DNA of 64,000 bases from Brienomyrus brachyistius (GCF_023856365.1 NC_064551.1:19468349-19532348); one strand, 5' to 3'. Shown: positions 50,912-62,505, numbered from the stretch's first letter. Numbers and translations are program-made. The notes: generated from the letters alone by a model not told the origin.

Positions 50912-53900
50912 CGGAGGGATCAGAAGGTGGAGCTGCGGGGAGAGTATGGGGGAGAGGGGGAGATGAGAAGAAGGATTCTTCTCAACCTCCTTGTTTCCCT
51001 CAGATGGGACTCGGTCCATCTCAGCACTGTGAAACGCCTACGGCGGGCGGCACCATCAACCCCGGAACATTCCGGCTGTGTGAAAAAACAAGCGTTAAAG
51101 ATGTTAGCCTCTCAGTCTTTGAATGAACCAAGGAGAAAGACATGACATTCTCCAAAGGGGTTCCCTCTCTGGGCTATGGGCCAGGCCTCCCCTGCGTCTC
51201 TCTCCTCCACCATCCTCTTCTTCACTGCAGTGACTCTTTGTCTTCAAATGCAGAGGACGTTGATAATGCCTCCTATTAGCTATGTGTGACAGATGAGAAT
51301 CTAAGTGGCTCGCAGATCCCAGCAGATCCCTTGTGACCCCTGCAGATCTCTTATGATGCCTGCAGATCCCTGGTGATCCCTGCTTCCTTACCTATCTCAC
51401 ATTGAAAATAGCTTGGTTTCACCCAGTACTATAACATTACACTATAATGTATAAGATTATGGCCAAAATATCTTTTTTGATTATTTTGCATTTTTTTTAA
51501 TTAGTAAGTTTTTATAATTATTTTAAATTAATGGATGTGGAACCACTGAGGCCAAGCTTTCAGAAATTATGTAAAGCTGATTTAAAATAGACCGCCCCTC
51601 CCCTCAAAGGGGGCTGACTAAAACACGCAGCAGGTTATTATTATTTTCATGCACCGCAGCCGCCTCACCTCTGGAAAGCTGGGTTCCAGTCCCTACCCCC
51701 AGCCCAACATGTGGAGTTCACACCTTCTCCCAGGTTCCTCTCCATTCTCCAGTTTCCCCACAGTCTTAAAAACATGCTGAGATGTATTGGAGTTGCCAAA
51801 TTGTCCGTAGGTGTTAATGTGTGTGTTTGTACCCTGAGATGGGTTGGTGCCCCATCTTGGATTATTCCCTGCCTTGTGTCTGTTGTTCCTGGAATTGGAC
51901 CCCAGTGATCAGTGGGTATGGAAAATGAATGAATCGATTCAATTTAATGTGCCCTGCAAGTCATGGCATAGATACAAATGTATGGGGCAGGTTGAAGTTA
52001 TACGTATAACAAGGCTGGTGCCAGAAAATTCATTCCCCCGGAGTCAGCTAGGTAATGCAGAGTTGGTAGCCAAATAGCTGTTATACTCCAAGGGGAGAAT
52101 GATGTGCTGAAACGTCATCTGCTGTTCAGCCTGTGCTACTTCCACTAGCTTTTTTTGCTCGCTGTTTTGCAGCGCCGTACACGAAGACTGTAGGTCACTA
52201 ACAAAGTAGCGTTTAACGTGGTCTTGGTAGTGAGATTACGAGAGAACCACGAATGTCATTTTAATACGTGAGCTAGATACAATTTTCAGAGCAGATCGAG
52301 TTTTTGTAGCATTTTCCAATGAAGGTAAACGAGCTGACCCACAACCCTGTACTGGACAAGTATTTGGAAGATGTTTGGATGGATGGATATCTCATAGGGT
52401 CACACATAAGAATAGGTCTATATAAGTATGTATATGTGTGTATATATTTTTTGTCTTAATCAAATATTTGGATAATACTGGAAATTATAAATGTAGGTGT
52501 ACAGTTAAATAGACCGTAGAATCTAACCAGCATGAATGGAAAAGAGATGCGTATGTGATGGGAATCTGAAGCAGGTAGTCTAAGCTTCAGCTGAAGGTGC
52601 AGTCATGACAGGACAGGCTTTGGCCTGTGGCGAAGGGACACCCCCCCTGAAGCGAGGGGGTTACGGCGCCGCTGGATCCAGCTAGTGACGTCACTCAGGA
52701 TTCACGACCATTCTGTCTGTCGGGGAAACGGCACCCATCCTGCAGGACCCCGACATCCCCAAGCGAATCGAGACGTTAAATGTAGTTTGCGATGTTTTCC
52801 CACAACAGAAGGAGCAAAATATGGCAATAAGTTTGGGGTACAAAGCTGCCCCTGTGTGTTAGTGGCTCTCATCGACAACTCAACACGTACACGTTCTTTG
52901 GCAGAGGGGGCTGCCCCAGCCTCTCTTACTGCGGGTGTCTTCTGGGACTGAAACTTAAAGCCAGTCGTTGGAAGTGTGCCCCCTAGTGTCTGTTTTGCGT
53001 AAATATGTGTTATTTGTGTCCATTAGTGTAGTTCAGCTGTTTGTCCAAGGTTCCTGTGCATTCGATGGGATATTGTATGTCTTATAGTAACTGATCGTGG
53101 AGTCTGTCCCTTTCCCCACTCCGCCGCCCCCCTAGAGTCTTGTGGGTTTTTCCTGTGATCTTTGCCCTTTCCTCTTCGTTTCAGGATATTGAAGTCCGTT
53201 TCGGTTGTCTCTCTGAATGTTATGCTGACTGCGTCAGATCAGGTATCACCATTTTGCAAGTTCGACGACGTTCTCTAAGCTCTTAGGATCCATAACAATG
53301 CCTTATGTAAATAACCGTACATGTCAATCATAAAGATGAGAAATGGTACCTCCTATATGCAGCTTTGATTGTAGAAAGTGCCAAAAAGGGAAAATATGTA
53401 CAGGGAGATCAGACCATGAAAACTAGCTGATAAAAGCCCCCCTTTCATCTACGACGTGCTCTTTGTGGTCTTTTGAGCGAAGGAGCAGTCTGGATAGTAG
53501 CATGTGAGACTGGTGACTCGAAGTAGTCGTGTGTCTTACTTCCAACAAGGATGCTGCACGGGAGCGAAGCTGATCGCCGCCGACGTTTGTCAGGCTTCAG
53601 TATTGTATTATTATGATTTTCCCACCATCTAGTTTCACTGGCGCCTGTCACGGCTTGTCGGTCTTGTAGACGTAAAGTTGACGTGTAAAAATCTTGTTTG
53701 TGGTCTACTTTCCTACTACTACCTTTTAATTTAACAAGCTGTCTGCCGCGTCCTGTGTTCTTATTTTTCCCGTTACATTAAACCTCCTATGTAAACATGC
53801 GTTTAATGTCCCTGAGTATTGAATGTTTACCCTGGATATTTAATCCGATAACTCAACATATCCTATTGTTTGCATTTATGCCTTTTCATACCATGCAGCT

Positions 53901-54300
53901 GAAGTAATACTCATACTGCAGCAAAAATAACATTATGGCCTGGATTCATCGTAACTTGCCTTGTATTTTTATTGCTGTGTTGGTTTTCTGCGTCTTTGTG
54001 AAACCTGCTAATTCAGTAACGTGAATCACTTGATGGTGATGAATTCGCTCAGTCTGACAAAAGCTGCAGTAGTTTGTTTAATATAAGGTAAGTAAAATGA
54101 AATATATTACAAACCAGGGAATCGTAGGGTATGTGGAACGTTTCTTTAGAGATGGGTCATCACAGTGAATGTTGCAGTGCCGAAAGTCATTGCAGCTCGG
54201 TGTCGCATTGAGGACCCTGCGTCTGTACATTACTGCCGAAATAATGTGTATAATTTCAAGAAAATAAAAAACGGCGATCTTTTTGAAATTGTGCACGCTG
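50912..54300 (+). other. efr3b: Presumed efr3b 3' UTR and downstream DNA
   Basis: No coding exon is visible. Candidate polyadenylation signals are ATTAAA at 53777-53782 and AATAAA at 54263-54268. An interspersed repeat fragment of the 11740 family lies at about 51690-51945. The true transcript end is unknown. Confidence 0.45.
51690..51945 (+). repeat. Interspersed repeat fragment, same family as 11740-11905
   Basis: Contains 'gatgggttggtgccccatct', 'ttattccctgccttgtgtct' and a terminal 'ggaaaatgaatgaat'. Resembles the 3' part of a common fish repeat. Confidence 0.55.
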
Positions 54301-55725
54301 TATGAGGTATTTGTCTAACATATAAAGTACCACTTGGTTAGTATCATAAAGGGACCCACACACCAGGGTAAAGTGTGATATCATTGCTTCTGTGTTGTGC
54401 ATTTGCTTTGGTTAAGGTTACATTTTGATTGCTACTTTTCTGTATATAGGAAGAAACCATTTAAAGTGTCTTGCAGGGTTCCTGTTATATTCCCCTGGCT
54501 GCAGTGTTTGTGAGCTGCGCATTGCTCTGGTTTTCCTCCTTTGTAGTGGTTAACTTTAGCATGGGTTTATGAAGGATTTCTTGAATTTTGTACGATTTCC
54601 AGATTTCAGCCAGTTCTTGATCATTCCATAGCTCTAGCCCACCTACTGGCAAGAGAAGGACTTCGAGCAAATCCCTGTACATGTGTATACCTGTGCATGA
54701 GTCTTTGAACACAGCTGGGGGCATTCTTCCCATTCCTGATAATGACACCTGTAGAGCTCTGTACCTGTGTTCAAAGGTTGTAGGTTCAAATCCCATGACT
54801 GACACAGTGATAATATCACCCTTAAGGGCATGCAGTCTGAAGCGACCCTTTCCCCACCTGGCCAAAAGCGTCTGCTAAAAATCTTAACATAGTGAACTCC
54901 AGTGACAGTGAATCTTTTCATACTGACCCAGTTATTGAAGCACTGCCCTATATGCAGCTATAGGAAACCTGGACAGACATAGACCATAGAATTTCCCAGA
55001 TCTTCTCTCAATCTAATAATGCCGTCTGCTCCTGGAGCCTATTCCATATTCAATTTGGTGGTGAGCTGCTGCAGCTCATTATGCCGGATGGAACAGGAGC
55101 AGATGTCACCCGCATCGAGTCCTTCCTGTTACAGTGATGTATGGCTCCTGTCTCCTGTATCAGGGGAGTGAGCTTGTTTTCTGTGAACCTGTATAACTTC
55201 TGTCTCTTGTGAGCCTCTTCTGCAGAGTTTTTCAGTCACCCTGAGATATATATCATGGGCCTGTGCTGAGCAGGTTTCCTGGGGCACAGTAGGGGCATTG
55301 ATTCCCTGGCAGATTCTGGGGGCCCAGAACTTTACAGGGTCCCCTGAATATGTAAAATTATACAATTTGAAGGAGGCGGGGGGAGCTCAAGGTGACATTT
55401 TGTCTGGTGGGGGGGGGGCTAGAATTTCTAGTTATGCTCCTGAAAGTCCCCCTCATTCCCCCCCCCCTCCCTGGATCTGTCATACTGTCCAGCAGCCTTT
55501 AGACTAGCTTCCTGTATCCCTCCCACTTTCCCTGTGTTTGCCCCCTGCTGACCACAAACAGTAACTACATTAGGAGTGGGGCGCCCCGGAGTGACTTTTT
55601 GAGTAGCACCCTCGCGTGTGTCAGCGTGCGCTCCGTGACAGGCTGGTGCCCCAGCCCATGCTCTGTTCCTTGCGCTAGCAGGAAATAAAAACACATCGCG
55701 CTGTCAAGTAGCTTGCAATATTGGT
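54300..55725. other. Intergenic region between efr3b and pomc
   Basis: Contains a SINE-like stretch (54740-54890) and no recognisable gene. efr3b and pomc are convergent here. Confidence 0.6.
54740..54890 (+). repeat. tRNA-derived SINE fragment
   Basis: The B-box-like 'ggttgtaggttcaaatccc' at about 54775 is followed by the tail 'ccaaaagcgtctgctaaaaa' at about 54862, which is typical of a widespread fish SINE tail. Confidence 0.7.
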
Positions 55726-55730
55726 TTCTA

Positions 55731-55736
55731 TTTATT
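55731..55736 (-). terminator. pomc: Polyadenylation signal of pomc
   Basis: AATAAA on the minus strand about 270 nt after the pomc stop codon, the first canonical signal downstream. It gives a short 3' UTR typical of pomc transcripts. Confidence 0.65.
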
Positions 55737-56006
55737 TCATTTGATCATTTACAATATAGTACATTTCATTCATAAAGGATGTTGTCCTTTGAAATGCTTG
55801 TTAGCATTCATTTTAGAAGTAACATCTGCAGCAAAGCCACAGGCTAAAGTAATTGCATTAGTGTTTGACTGTAATCTCTCCTTTCCGCCACATTCTGAAA
55901 CTGTCAAGCTGATAAGTTGTTGAGATCAGATGGGTTTGGGGGCAGAGTGGCTTTGGCCCGACACGATTGGTTCCCCAATCCCGGCTAATTGTGTTCTATC
56001 ATCTGT

Positions 56007-57162
56007 CTACCAATGGCTGTCTTTAGTGATGATGTTTTTAAACAATGTCATGAGGGATTTTTGGTTGTGTCCCCCCCCCAAGGACTTCATGAAGCCGCCG
56101 TAGTGTTTGCTGGCAGGAGGGCCAGACCAGCGGAAGTGGTTCATCTCGTAGGAGCCGTCGTTCTTCTGATTGACCAGCTCCTGGTCCCCCTCCAGGGTGT
56201 AGTCAGCCTCCTCGGGCACCTGGCGCTTCATGTCAGTGGGGTAGGCCTCAGACAGGTCCTCTTCCATGCCGTTGGAGTAGACCTTGACTGGCCGGCGTTT
56301 GCGCCCCCCGGGTTTGCCCCAGCGGAAGTGTTCCATGGGGTAAGAACGCTTGTCTTCATGGGCTAAGGGTTCCTCATTCCCCTTGGGCCCTGCTTCATCC
56401 AAAGACATGGAATCCAAGGTTCTGACAGGGCCTTTGGTGTCGCCCCCTGGTGGACTGGTGTGAAAGGGCTTCTTCACAAAAGTGCTGTCCACTTTGGCTG
56501 CAAGGCCAGACTTGCACATCTGTGCACATTCCTGTTCAACAGAAATGCTAATATTAGCCATGTGCTGTGCTGTGGTTTGGTGAGAAAATGAGCATCCAGG
56601 TTTGCTGTTTTTCAGCCCTTTCTACATTAATGAATTTGAAAAGGTAATTAAGGTGTATGCCCAAAGTTAGAGAGGAAAAGCCCCAGAGAATTAGCATTCT
56701 TATTGGATGTGATTAATCAGAATTCATGCAACAATTATGCAGGAGTACAGTGTGGGAAACTGCTCACTGTGTAGCTGCCCTGTGAGGATATAATACATAT
56801 AACAGAAAGAGAATATAATTTGATTGTGATATAGTATTTACAGACATATTTTCAGGCCAAATGTAAATTCCCATTATCCATGAAATACTAAAACAGAATA
56901 CACATTTAATGAAGTAATTTAATACAGTGCTGTACAATACACACAGGTTATTTATTTTTAAGAATACAAGATACTTAACCTCATACGAAAGGCTTGCATT
57001 TAGTTTTGTGATAAATGTGTAAAAGGCTGATGGTAATGGGGAGTCTAGGCTTACCAGGACCCTGTCCCCCCGGCAGGACGCCTGATCCCCGCACTGACCG
57101 CACTCCGCCGGGTTGCACCCGCAGATTACGCCCAGAAGCAACGCCCAGGCTCCACGGCGCAT
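56007..57162 (-). CDS. pomc: Proopiomelanocortin precursor with altered processing sites
   Basis: Two coding exons, 57055-57162 and 56007-56531, give a 210-aa hormone precursor. The ATG at 57160-57162 opens a hydrophobic signal peptide (AWALLLGVICG). The N-terminal peptide keeps four cysteines (C24, C30, C38, C42). ACTH is residues 99-137, framed by KR97-98 and KR138-139, with core MEHFRWGKP and RKRRPVKVY. Beta-MSH core MNHFRW is at 166-171; beta-endorphin starts YGGFM at 180. There is no gamma-MSH, as usual in teleosts. Oddities: ACTH residue 3 is Pro (P101, usually Ser); residue 13 is Gly (G111, usually Val); the site before beta-endorphin is K178-H179 instead of KR; the site before beta-MSH is K159-N160. 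The frame is intact, so this is a divergent gene, not a pseudogene. It may be the teleost-duplicate copy (pomcb-like); copy assignment is inference. Confidence 0.95.
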
Positions 57163-58865
57163 CGCTGCCCTGTGTAACCGCTGAACAGCCACCGCGGTAC
57201 ACACAAACACACACGCACACATACAGATTAGGTATCTTTATGTCCCTGTAAGGCATATATGACAGGTTTTTGTCACAGTATGGGAACATCTGACCCCAGC
57301 AAAGTGATATATACATGTTTTTGTGCTTGTTCAGTACCACTGAACGCAGTACTGACATTTGGGTAGTATATGAATTCCATTTTACGTCATTCAATAAAGC
57401 AATGCAAAGTAAGAATCGTTTATTTATTTACTTATTTATTTATTTATTTTTAAAGAGATTATGTTTCCTGATGCGTTTTGCGAGAGCATTTAACAAACCT
57501 CTGGGCACCGACCCGCACCGCACCTGAGAGAGCTGGACGGCACACCTTTGCGTCGCTGGCAGGACAAATTGTTGTGGATTTAGTTTTTAAAAAAAAAAAA
57601 AAAACGTAAGACCATGCACCAAATTTATTGATTTACAGCCATTGAAATGTTGTTCCCTTTTCAATGAATTGCTGCTATTCATCATATTAGGCTTCTAACT
57701 ATGTTTTTACCAAATTCAGCATCTTGTTGTCTCTGTTGAAAATGCGGTACTACCGGTGTAATAATAAAGAAAATGCAAAATTCCAAAATAACGGAATAAA
57801 ACAAATTTAAAAGGAAACTGCGGACCTTTAATACATGTACAGATTTAATCAAAAGGAGATTACAATTTATACTATAGTATACGCGCTGCTCCGGGCACTA
57901 GAAGAAGCAGCGTCCAGGACGTTTTAAATGTTACGCCACCTGCTGGTCTGTTAAATGCTTCTCAGCCCCGTTAAGCAGAATATCCGCAGACCCCGGGAGC
58001 AGCGCGTCTCTGACTGGCACCAAAGGAAAGGCGCCCTAACAGAAAGACACCCTCGCCTGTAGGTTTTGAGCATCCAGTTCTCTTTTCAAACGACATCACG
58101 TTAGTTATGTAGCTACAGTATGTGGACCCGGCTGGCTAAAGAGCATCATTTCATAGCCTGTAATACATGAAGTATGTCAAGCTTATGCAGAAAACTGCTT
58201 AATTTCTCTCATTTCATTTTTGGGGAAACGATTTGGGGTTTCTTCTGATTTTAGGTGATATGAAAAAATACCACTGAAAATAGAGAGAATATTTTAAACA
58301 TATCTAAAAGATTTTGTGTCATATCGCGCGAGCCCGTTCAGAATAAGCAGTTGTACGGTGGATGGACAGATGTTATGATACTGTAACATAAATTAACAAA
58401 TGAGCTTGTAGGTTTATATAATTGAGCCTAAGTATCATTTTCCTGTGAGAATTTACCTCTGAAATCAATACGTGTAGGAAACATACAGTATGAATATTCA
58501 TATAAACGATGTAAATGATCATGAATATTTTTCCTTTTTGTGGCATTAAAATCTTATACGTCTCTCTAAATTATTACAAATTCAAATGTTAAAATCGCAA
58601 TCATCTCTATGTTATATCAAATATATCAGTCGTTATTAAAGGAAATATGTAACCTAGTGTTCAATGACCGTTTTAAAGGTGGTTAGTTAGCTGCCATTGC
58701 CAGGAATACGCGGCATATACCGAGATAATGTCAAAAGTGTCTTACGGGTGATGATGCGTGATATAGCCCAATGGGGTAAAGATGTTAATAGAAAATCACA
58801 TCAATATAAACGAAGCTGTCATGCAGGAAAGTTGCTCCCTCTGATTAAAACTGAGCAGGTCTTAC
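57056..58865. other. pomc: Region between pomc exon 2 and candidate exon 1 (intron 1) and flanks
   Basis: The exon 2 acceptor (ggctgttcag) ends at 57181. The intron runs up to the donor at 58864-58865. It contains a TTTA-rich simple repeat (about 57419-57451) and a poly-A run (about 57589-57604). No other gene was seen. Confidence 0.55.
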
Positions 58866-58940
58866 CTGCCACAGGTCGTCCTGACTGTGTCACTGTCTCC
58901 TCTGCCTTCGGTGGGTCTCGTCTTCTTACCCTCCGTTTTC
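58866..58940 (-). other. pomc: Candidate non-coding exon 1 of pomc
   Basis: On the minus strand a strong donor, ctgtggcag followed by gtaagacc, lies at 58866/58865. It is about 100 nt downstream of a TATAAAAG box. A short untranslated first exon followed by an intron and then a signal-peptide exon is the standard pomc gene structure. The transcription start is placed about 25-30 nt after the TATA box and is approximate. Confidence 0.65.
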
Positions 58941-58963
58941 TTTCCCTTGTCCTGAAGCACTTC

Positions 58964-58971
58964 CTTTTATA
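58964..58971 (-). promoter_or_regulatory. pomc: TATA box of pomc
   Basis: Reads TATAAAAG on the minus strand, preceded by ggaatcgg. A TAAGCC word (plus strand, about 58984-58989), which resembles a bicoid-class (Pitx) site, lies just upstream. Its relevance is inference. Confidence 0.65.
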
Positions 58972-59310
58972 CCGATTCCTACATAAGCCGGTGTTTAAAG
59001 TACAATACTTTGTGAAGCCGGGTCTTTTGTGTTCGCAAAAGGCGAGGGAGGTGAGGACGGAACGGTGAAAAACGCTCCACTCACAACTGGTATTGATTTT
59101 TCTCGACCTGATGAACATGCATTAGTTGCTAGCATTTTTCTAAATTTTAATATTTGTATCGATTAGGTATTATTTTGGCATCCATTTGTCATTATTTAAA
59201 TATTTAAAAGGCCACACGAATGATTAGACATTTTTTGGCAAGTGACTGTCGATAAATAACTATTATAAATAATACATATTCATATGTGTAACACTTTACT
59301 GACGGCCCTG

Positions 59311-59960
59311 TTGGTAACGCTTTACGTTAACTGCACCTTCAATGATTTTATATTGCATTCATAAAAGGTTAAGTGCACCACATTAATAACAGACATTATA
59401 TAATAACAACAAACATTATAATTGTACAATCATGTAATGTTTATTATTAATATATATTACGGCTGTTAAGGGATGTCAGGATGTTACAGTGTACTTGCAT
59501 GAATGCATTATGAAGGTGCACTGAATGTGTTATGAATGCATTATGAAGGTGCACTGAATGTTCTATGAACGCATTATGAATGCTTTATGAAGGAGCACTT
59601 AATGTAAAGCTTTACTAAATATTTATAAAAAGGCATAACACATTAAAGCCATGTTTAGTATGCATTATGAATGCTTTATGAAGGTCTCATCTTTAATGCA
59701 CTATAGATAGCTTTATAATGCAGTACAAAGCATCCTTAATGCTTGTACCGACCATTATAATGCATTATAAGGGTGTCCATAGTACATAGTAGATGAGAGC
59801 TTCATAAAGCATTCATAATGCATAATACACATGGCTATAAAGTGTTATGCCTTTTGTTAAATATTTAGAGCTATATTTATAATGCTTTATGAATGCATTA
59901 TAATGTGTTATGAATCTGTTTATAAATGACTAAAAACATGGTCTTAAGTAAAGTGTTACC
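59311..59960. repeat. Inverted-repeat element upstream of pomc
   Basis: The left end 'ggtaacgctttacgttaa' (about 59311) and the right end, read backwards, 'ggtaacactttacttaag' (ending about 59960) form terminal inverted repeats. The interior is full of 'tgaatgcattatgaa' and 'cattataatgcattat' palindromes shared with 34718-34866. Probably a non-autonomous DNA transposon; no open frame. Confidence 0.65.
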
Positions 59961-60212
59961 ATAATATGTTTATCATCCCTGTCATACTAGAATGGATTCA
60001 TTTATCAGCTCTATATATTTTTGGAGGGAAAATCTGATTTTAAATTGATTTTGATTGCTTATTAGGAAATAAATGTAAGAGTCATCATGTTGGAGAATTA
60101 TTGGAAAATTTAAGTAACTTTTTCATTATTCAGAAGTAGGTGATGAATGGTTAGTAGAAAAACTAATAAGTGTTGTAAACTTATTTAAATTCTCTTATAC
60201 GTGTCTTAAATT

Positions 60213-60454
60213 TGTCATGCCTGCTCGTCCACTCCTCCCGTTGAGCCATGCGCCCTCGTGTACCTCATGTGGAGTCCCCGTGTTCCCAGCTGTTTCTAGT
60301 TGTTGTTGCTTAGTCCAGTGTATTTAAGTCCACGTCCCCAGTCCAGTCATTAACGCCGTGGTGGGTCCCTGAGTGTGTTTTCTCCTCGATTAAATCCCGT
60401 ATTCACCGACTCCCGCTCCTGTTTCCCTGTTCCGTGCCTCCCTGACGTGTGACA
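60213..60454 (+). mobile_element. Solo-LTR-like element with a 4-bp target duplication
   Basis: A 242-bp block begins TGTCATGC and ends GTGTGACA, i.e. TG...CA ends. It is flanked on both sides by AATT (60209-60212 and 60455-60458). Inside are a TATA-like 'tatttaag' and a polyadenylation-like 'attaaa'. These are hallmarks of a solitary LTR left after recombination. No internal retroelement genes are present. The family is not identified. Confidence 0.7.
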
Positions 60455-61799
60455 AATTGCTTTTAAACATTCCATTAGAAGTACATTCCAAACCTGAGAG
60501 TGATTTTGACATACTGATACACATTTCTGAACTGAAGGCGAATATGTGTGCATCATATGCACAAAGCCTAGGTGGAAATCAAATCCACAGGGCGCCACAA
60601 GTGGACAACATGCTACCCACTGAGAAAATCAGAAGTTATATTTTACCTCAAACACTTGGGGCCAAAGACTGTCACCTGCAAGCCTTCAGTATGACACATG
60701 CTGCTTTTAACTGGCACAACGTCAATCTTCATTTGTCTGCTCCAAAAGGAGGCAGAAATAGTTTTCAAGACACAGAAACTTTAAACATTAACCCTTAACG
60801 GTGATTTCACTGAATTTTCAATTTTTAATATACGAGGGCAAAACCAGTATCAGATTAAACAGACATTTTGCCTCAGTTTTTAGCTCAAATGAGATTTGGG
60901 CTGAGTTGCTGTCTTTCTTTATTCCTTCTACAATGTTCACTTCAAAAACAAAAATTATCACAATGTGATTCCTTCTTGTATTGTAATGTTTACTGAAGAC
61001 AAAATCATCTCTATTCCTAGTTGCGATAGAAGGTTTGGACATGGTTTTGTGGAACCTCACTCATAGTCCCAGTGTTTTCTTACAAAATAGCCATATAGAA
61101 AATTTACGTTCTTCTTGTCTGATTGCTTCCTGATATCCAATAGTAATAACAAACACAAAGGGACAGAAAACAGTGACTTACAGTGAAGACAGGGGAAAGC
61201 AACTCCTTAAAATTTGGAAAGAGAATTGTGAGTGATCGGTTTGTGGATAATGTGATGAAATATTTCTGTTCACAACATCTTCTAAAGAATTTTTGTCTTT
61301 ATCTGAAGAGACCTTTGATTCAAAAATAACTTTTTGCCTTTCATCTGCCAAATTGACTACATAAGAGTTCCAGAAGATTGCTGGACTAAAGCTTTTATTT
61401 TATTTACCTGTTTACTTTTGGAAATGTCTTTTATCAAAAGGTTGCCATTAGGCACCTGGACTGGTCTGGAGTTTTCGTCTTGTTTATCTCTTCCCTCTCT
61501 TTGTGTTCTTCTGTGAATAAGACGCTTTTAGCACTCATCCACTAAGCATCCAGGAGACCAAGGTGGGGTTAGGAGTTCACTACAAATGACAAACATGATT
61601 GAGATTGTTTTTTAAAAAAGTTTTTCAATGGTGAAGGCATTTGAAAACAACATCGCTAAGACAATGCTTGGAGCATTAGGTATGCATTTTTTTAAGAGAC
61701 ATAACCAGCAATTGGTAAAATCATCACTGAGATGAGAGACTCGCAGGTTAGGATTCAATTGTGGGGTTTAATTCTCAATGCTGAATTTTTAATCAAGAA

Positions 61800-62034
61800 T
61801 CTAGCGATCAATTGTCATTGTTGACACACCACAGCACACAACAACAAAATGTGTCCTCTGCATTTAACCCATATGTGACATAGCAGGGGGCAGCTAATTC
61901 GGCACTGGGGGAGCAGTGCTTGGGGGCAGTACCTTGCTCAGGGTACCTCAGGGGTATCTGGCTGGTCAGGGATTCAAACCTGTAATCTTTTTATTATAAG
62001 TGCACTTCACTAACCATTAAGCCACCACTGCCCA
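61800..62034 (-). repeat. SINE-type interspersed repeat, antisense
   Basis: Contains 'aaatgtgtcctctgcattta', 'accttgctcagggtacctca', an antisense B-box 'gggattcaaacctgtaat' and 'ccattaagccaccactgccc'. This is a very common teleost repeat, read on the minus strand as tRNA-like head to tail. Confidence 0.75.
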
Positions 62035-62437
62035 AGTTTCAGGTTGAAGGACAAATGGGGCAATGCAAAGTGTGGGGAAATAAAAAAAACAACAACAATT
62101 AAAGGCAGCAATTCCAGAGACATCCAACAGCACAAACCACTAATGCTCAGACCACAATGCATAAATGAGAGATAATACTTTGTAACTACACTAGGAGAGT
62201 CTATGCAGTCACAGGCAATAGGGAACAGGCTCTTAGTATTCAACTGAGGGGTGAGTGTGAGTGTGCGGGGGCACCTGCGGTTTGAGACTGCATGACGTAA
62301 CTGAAGAACATCATGGATCTCTTAAATATTTTGTGCTAAATCCTGAAGCCCCAAGGACTGATGTTAAATGTAAGTAAAGAAAGTAAAGAAACTGACCTTT
62401 GAAAATGACCTTCCAGTACAATCAAGCTGCCCTGTAA

Positions 62438-62438
<1 letters not shown>

Positions 62439-62504
<66 letters not shown>

Positions 62505-62505
62505 A
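62439..62505. repeat. (TA)n microsatellite
   Basis: About 33 TA units with one 'gta' interruption. Confidence 0.95.

Noticed and set aside
57163..57222. In-frame upstream start for POMC (20 extra residues)
   Set aside because: It crosses the exon 2 acceptor at about 57181 and would destroy a normal signal peptide position; the ATG at 57160-57162 fits the family.
60457..60798. 113-codon open frame just after the solo LTR
   Set aside because: It starts at TTG, the first ATG is about 30 codons in, no family is recognised and no splice signals pair with it. It remains a low-priority possibility only.
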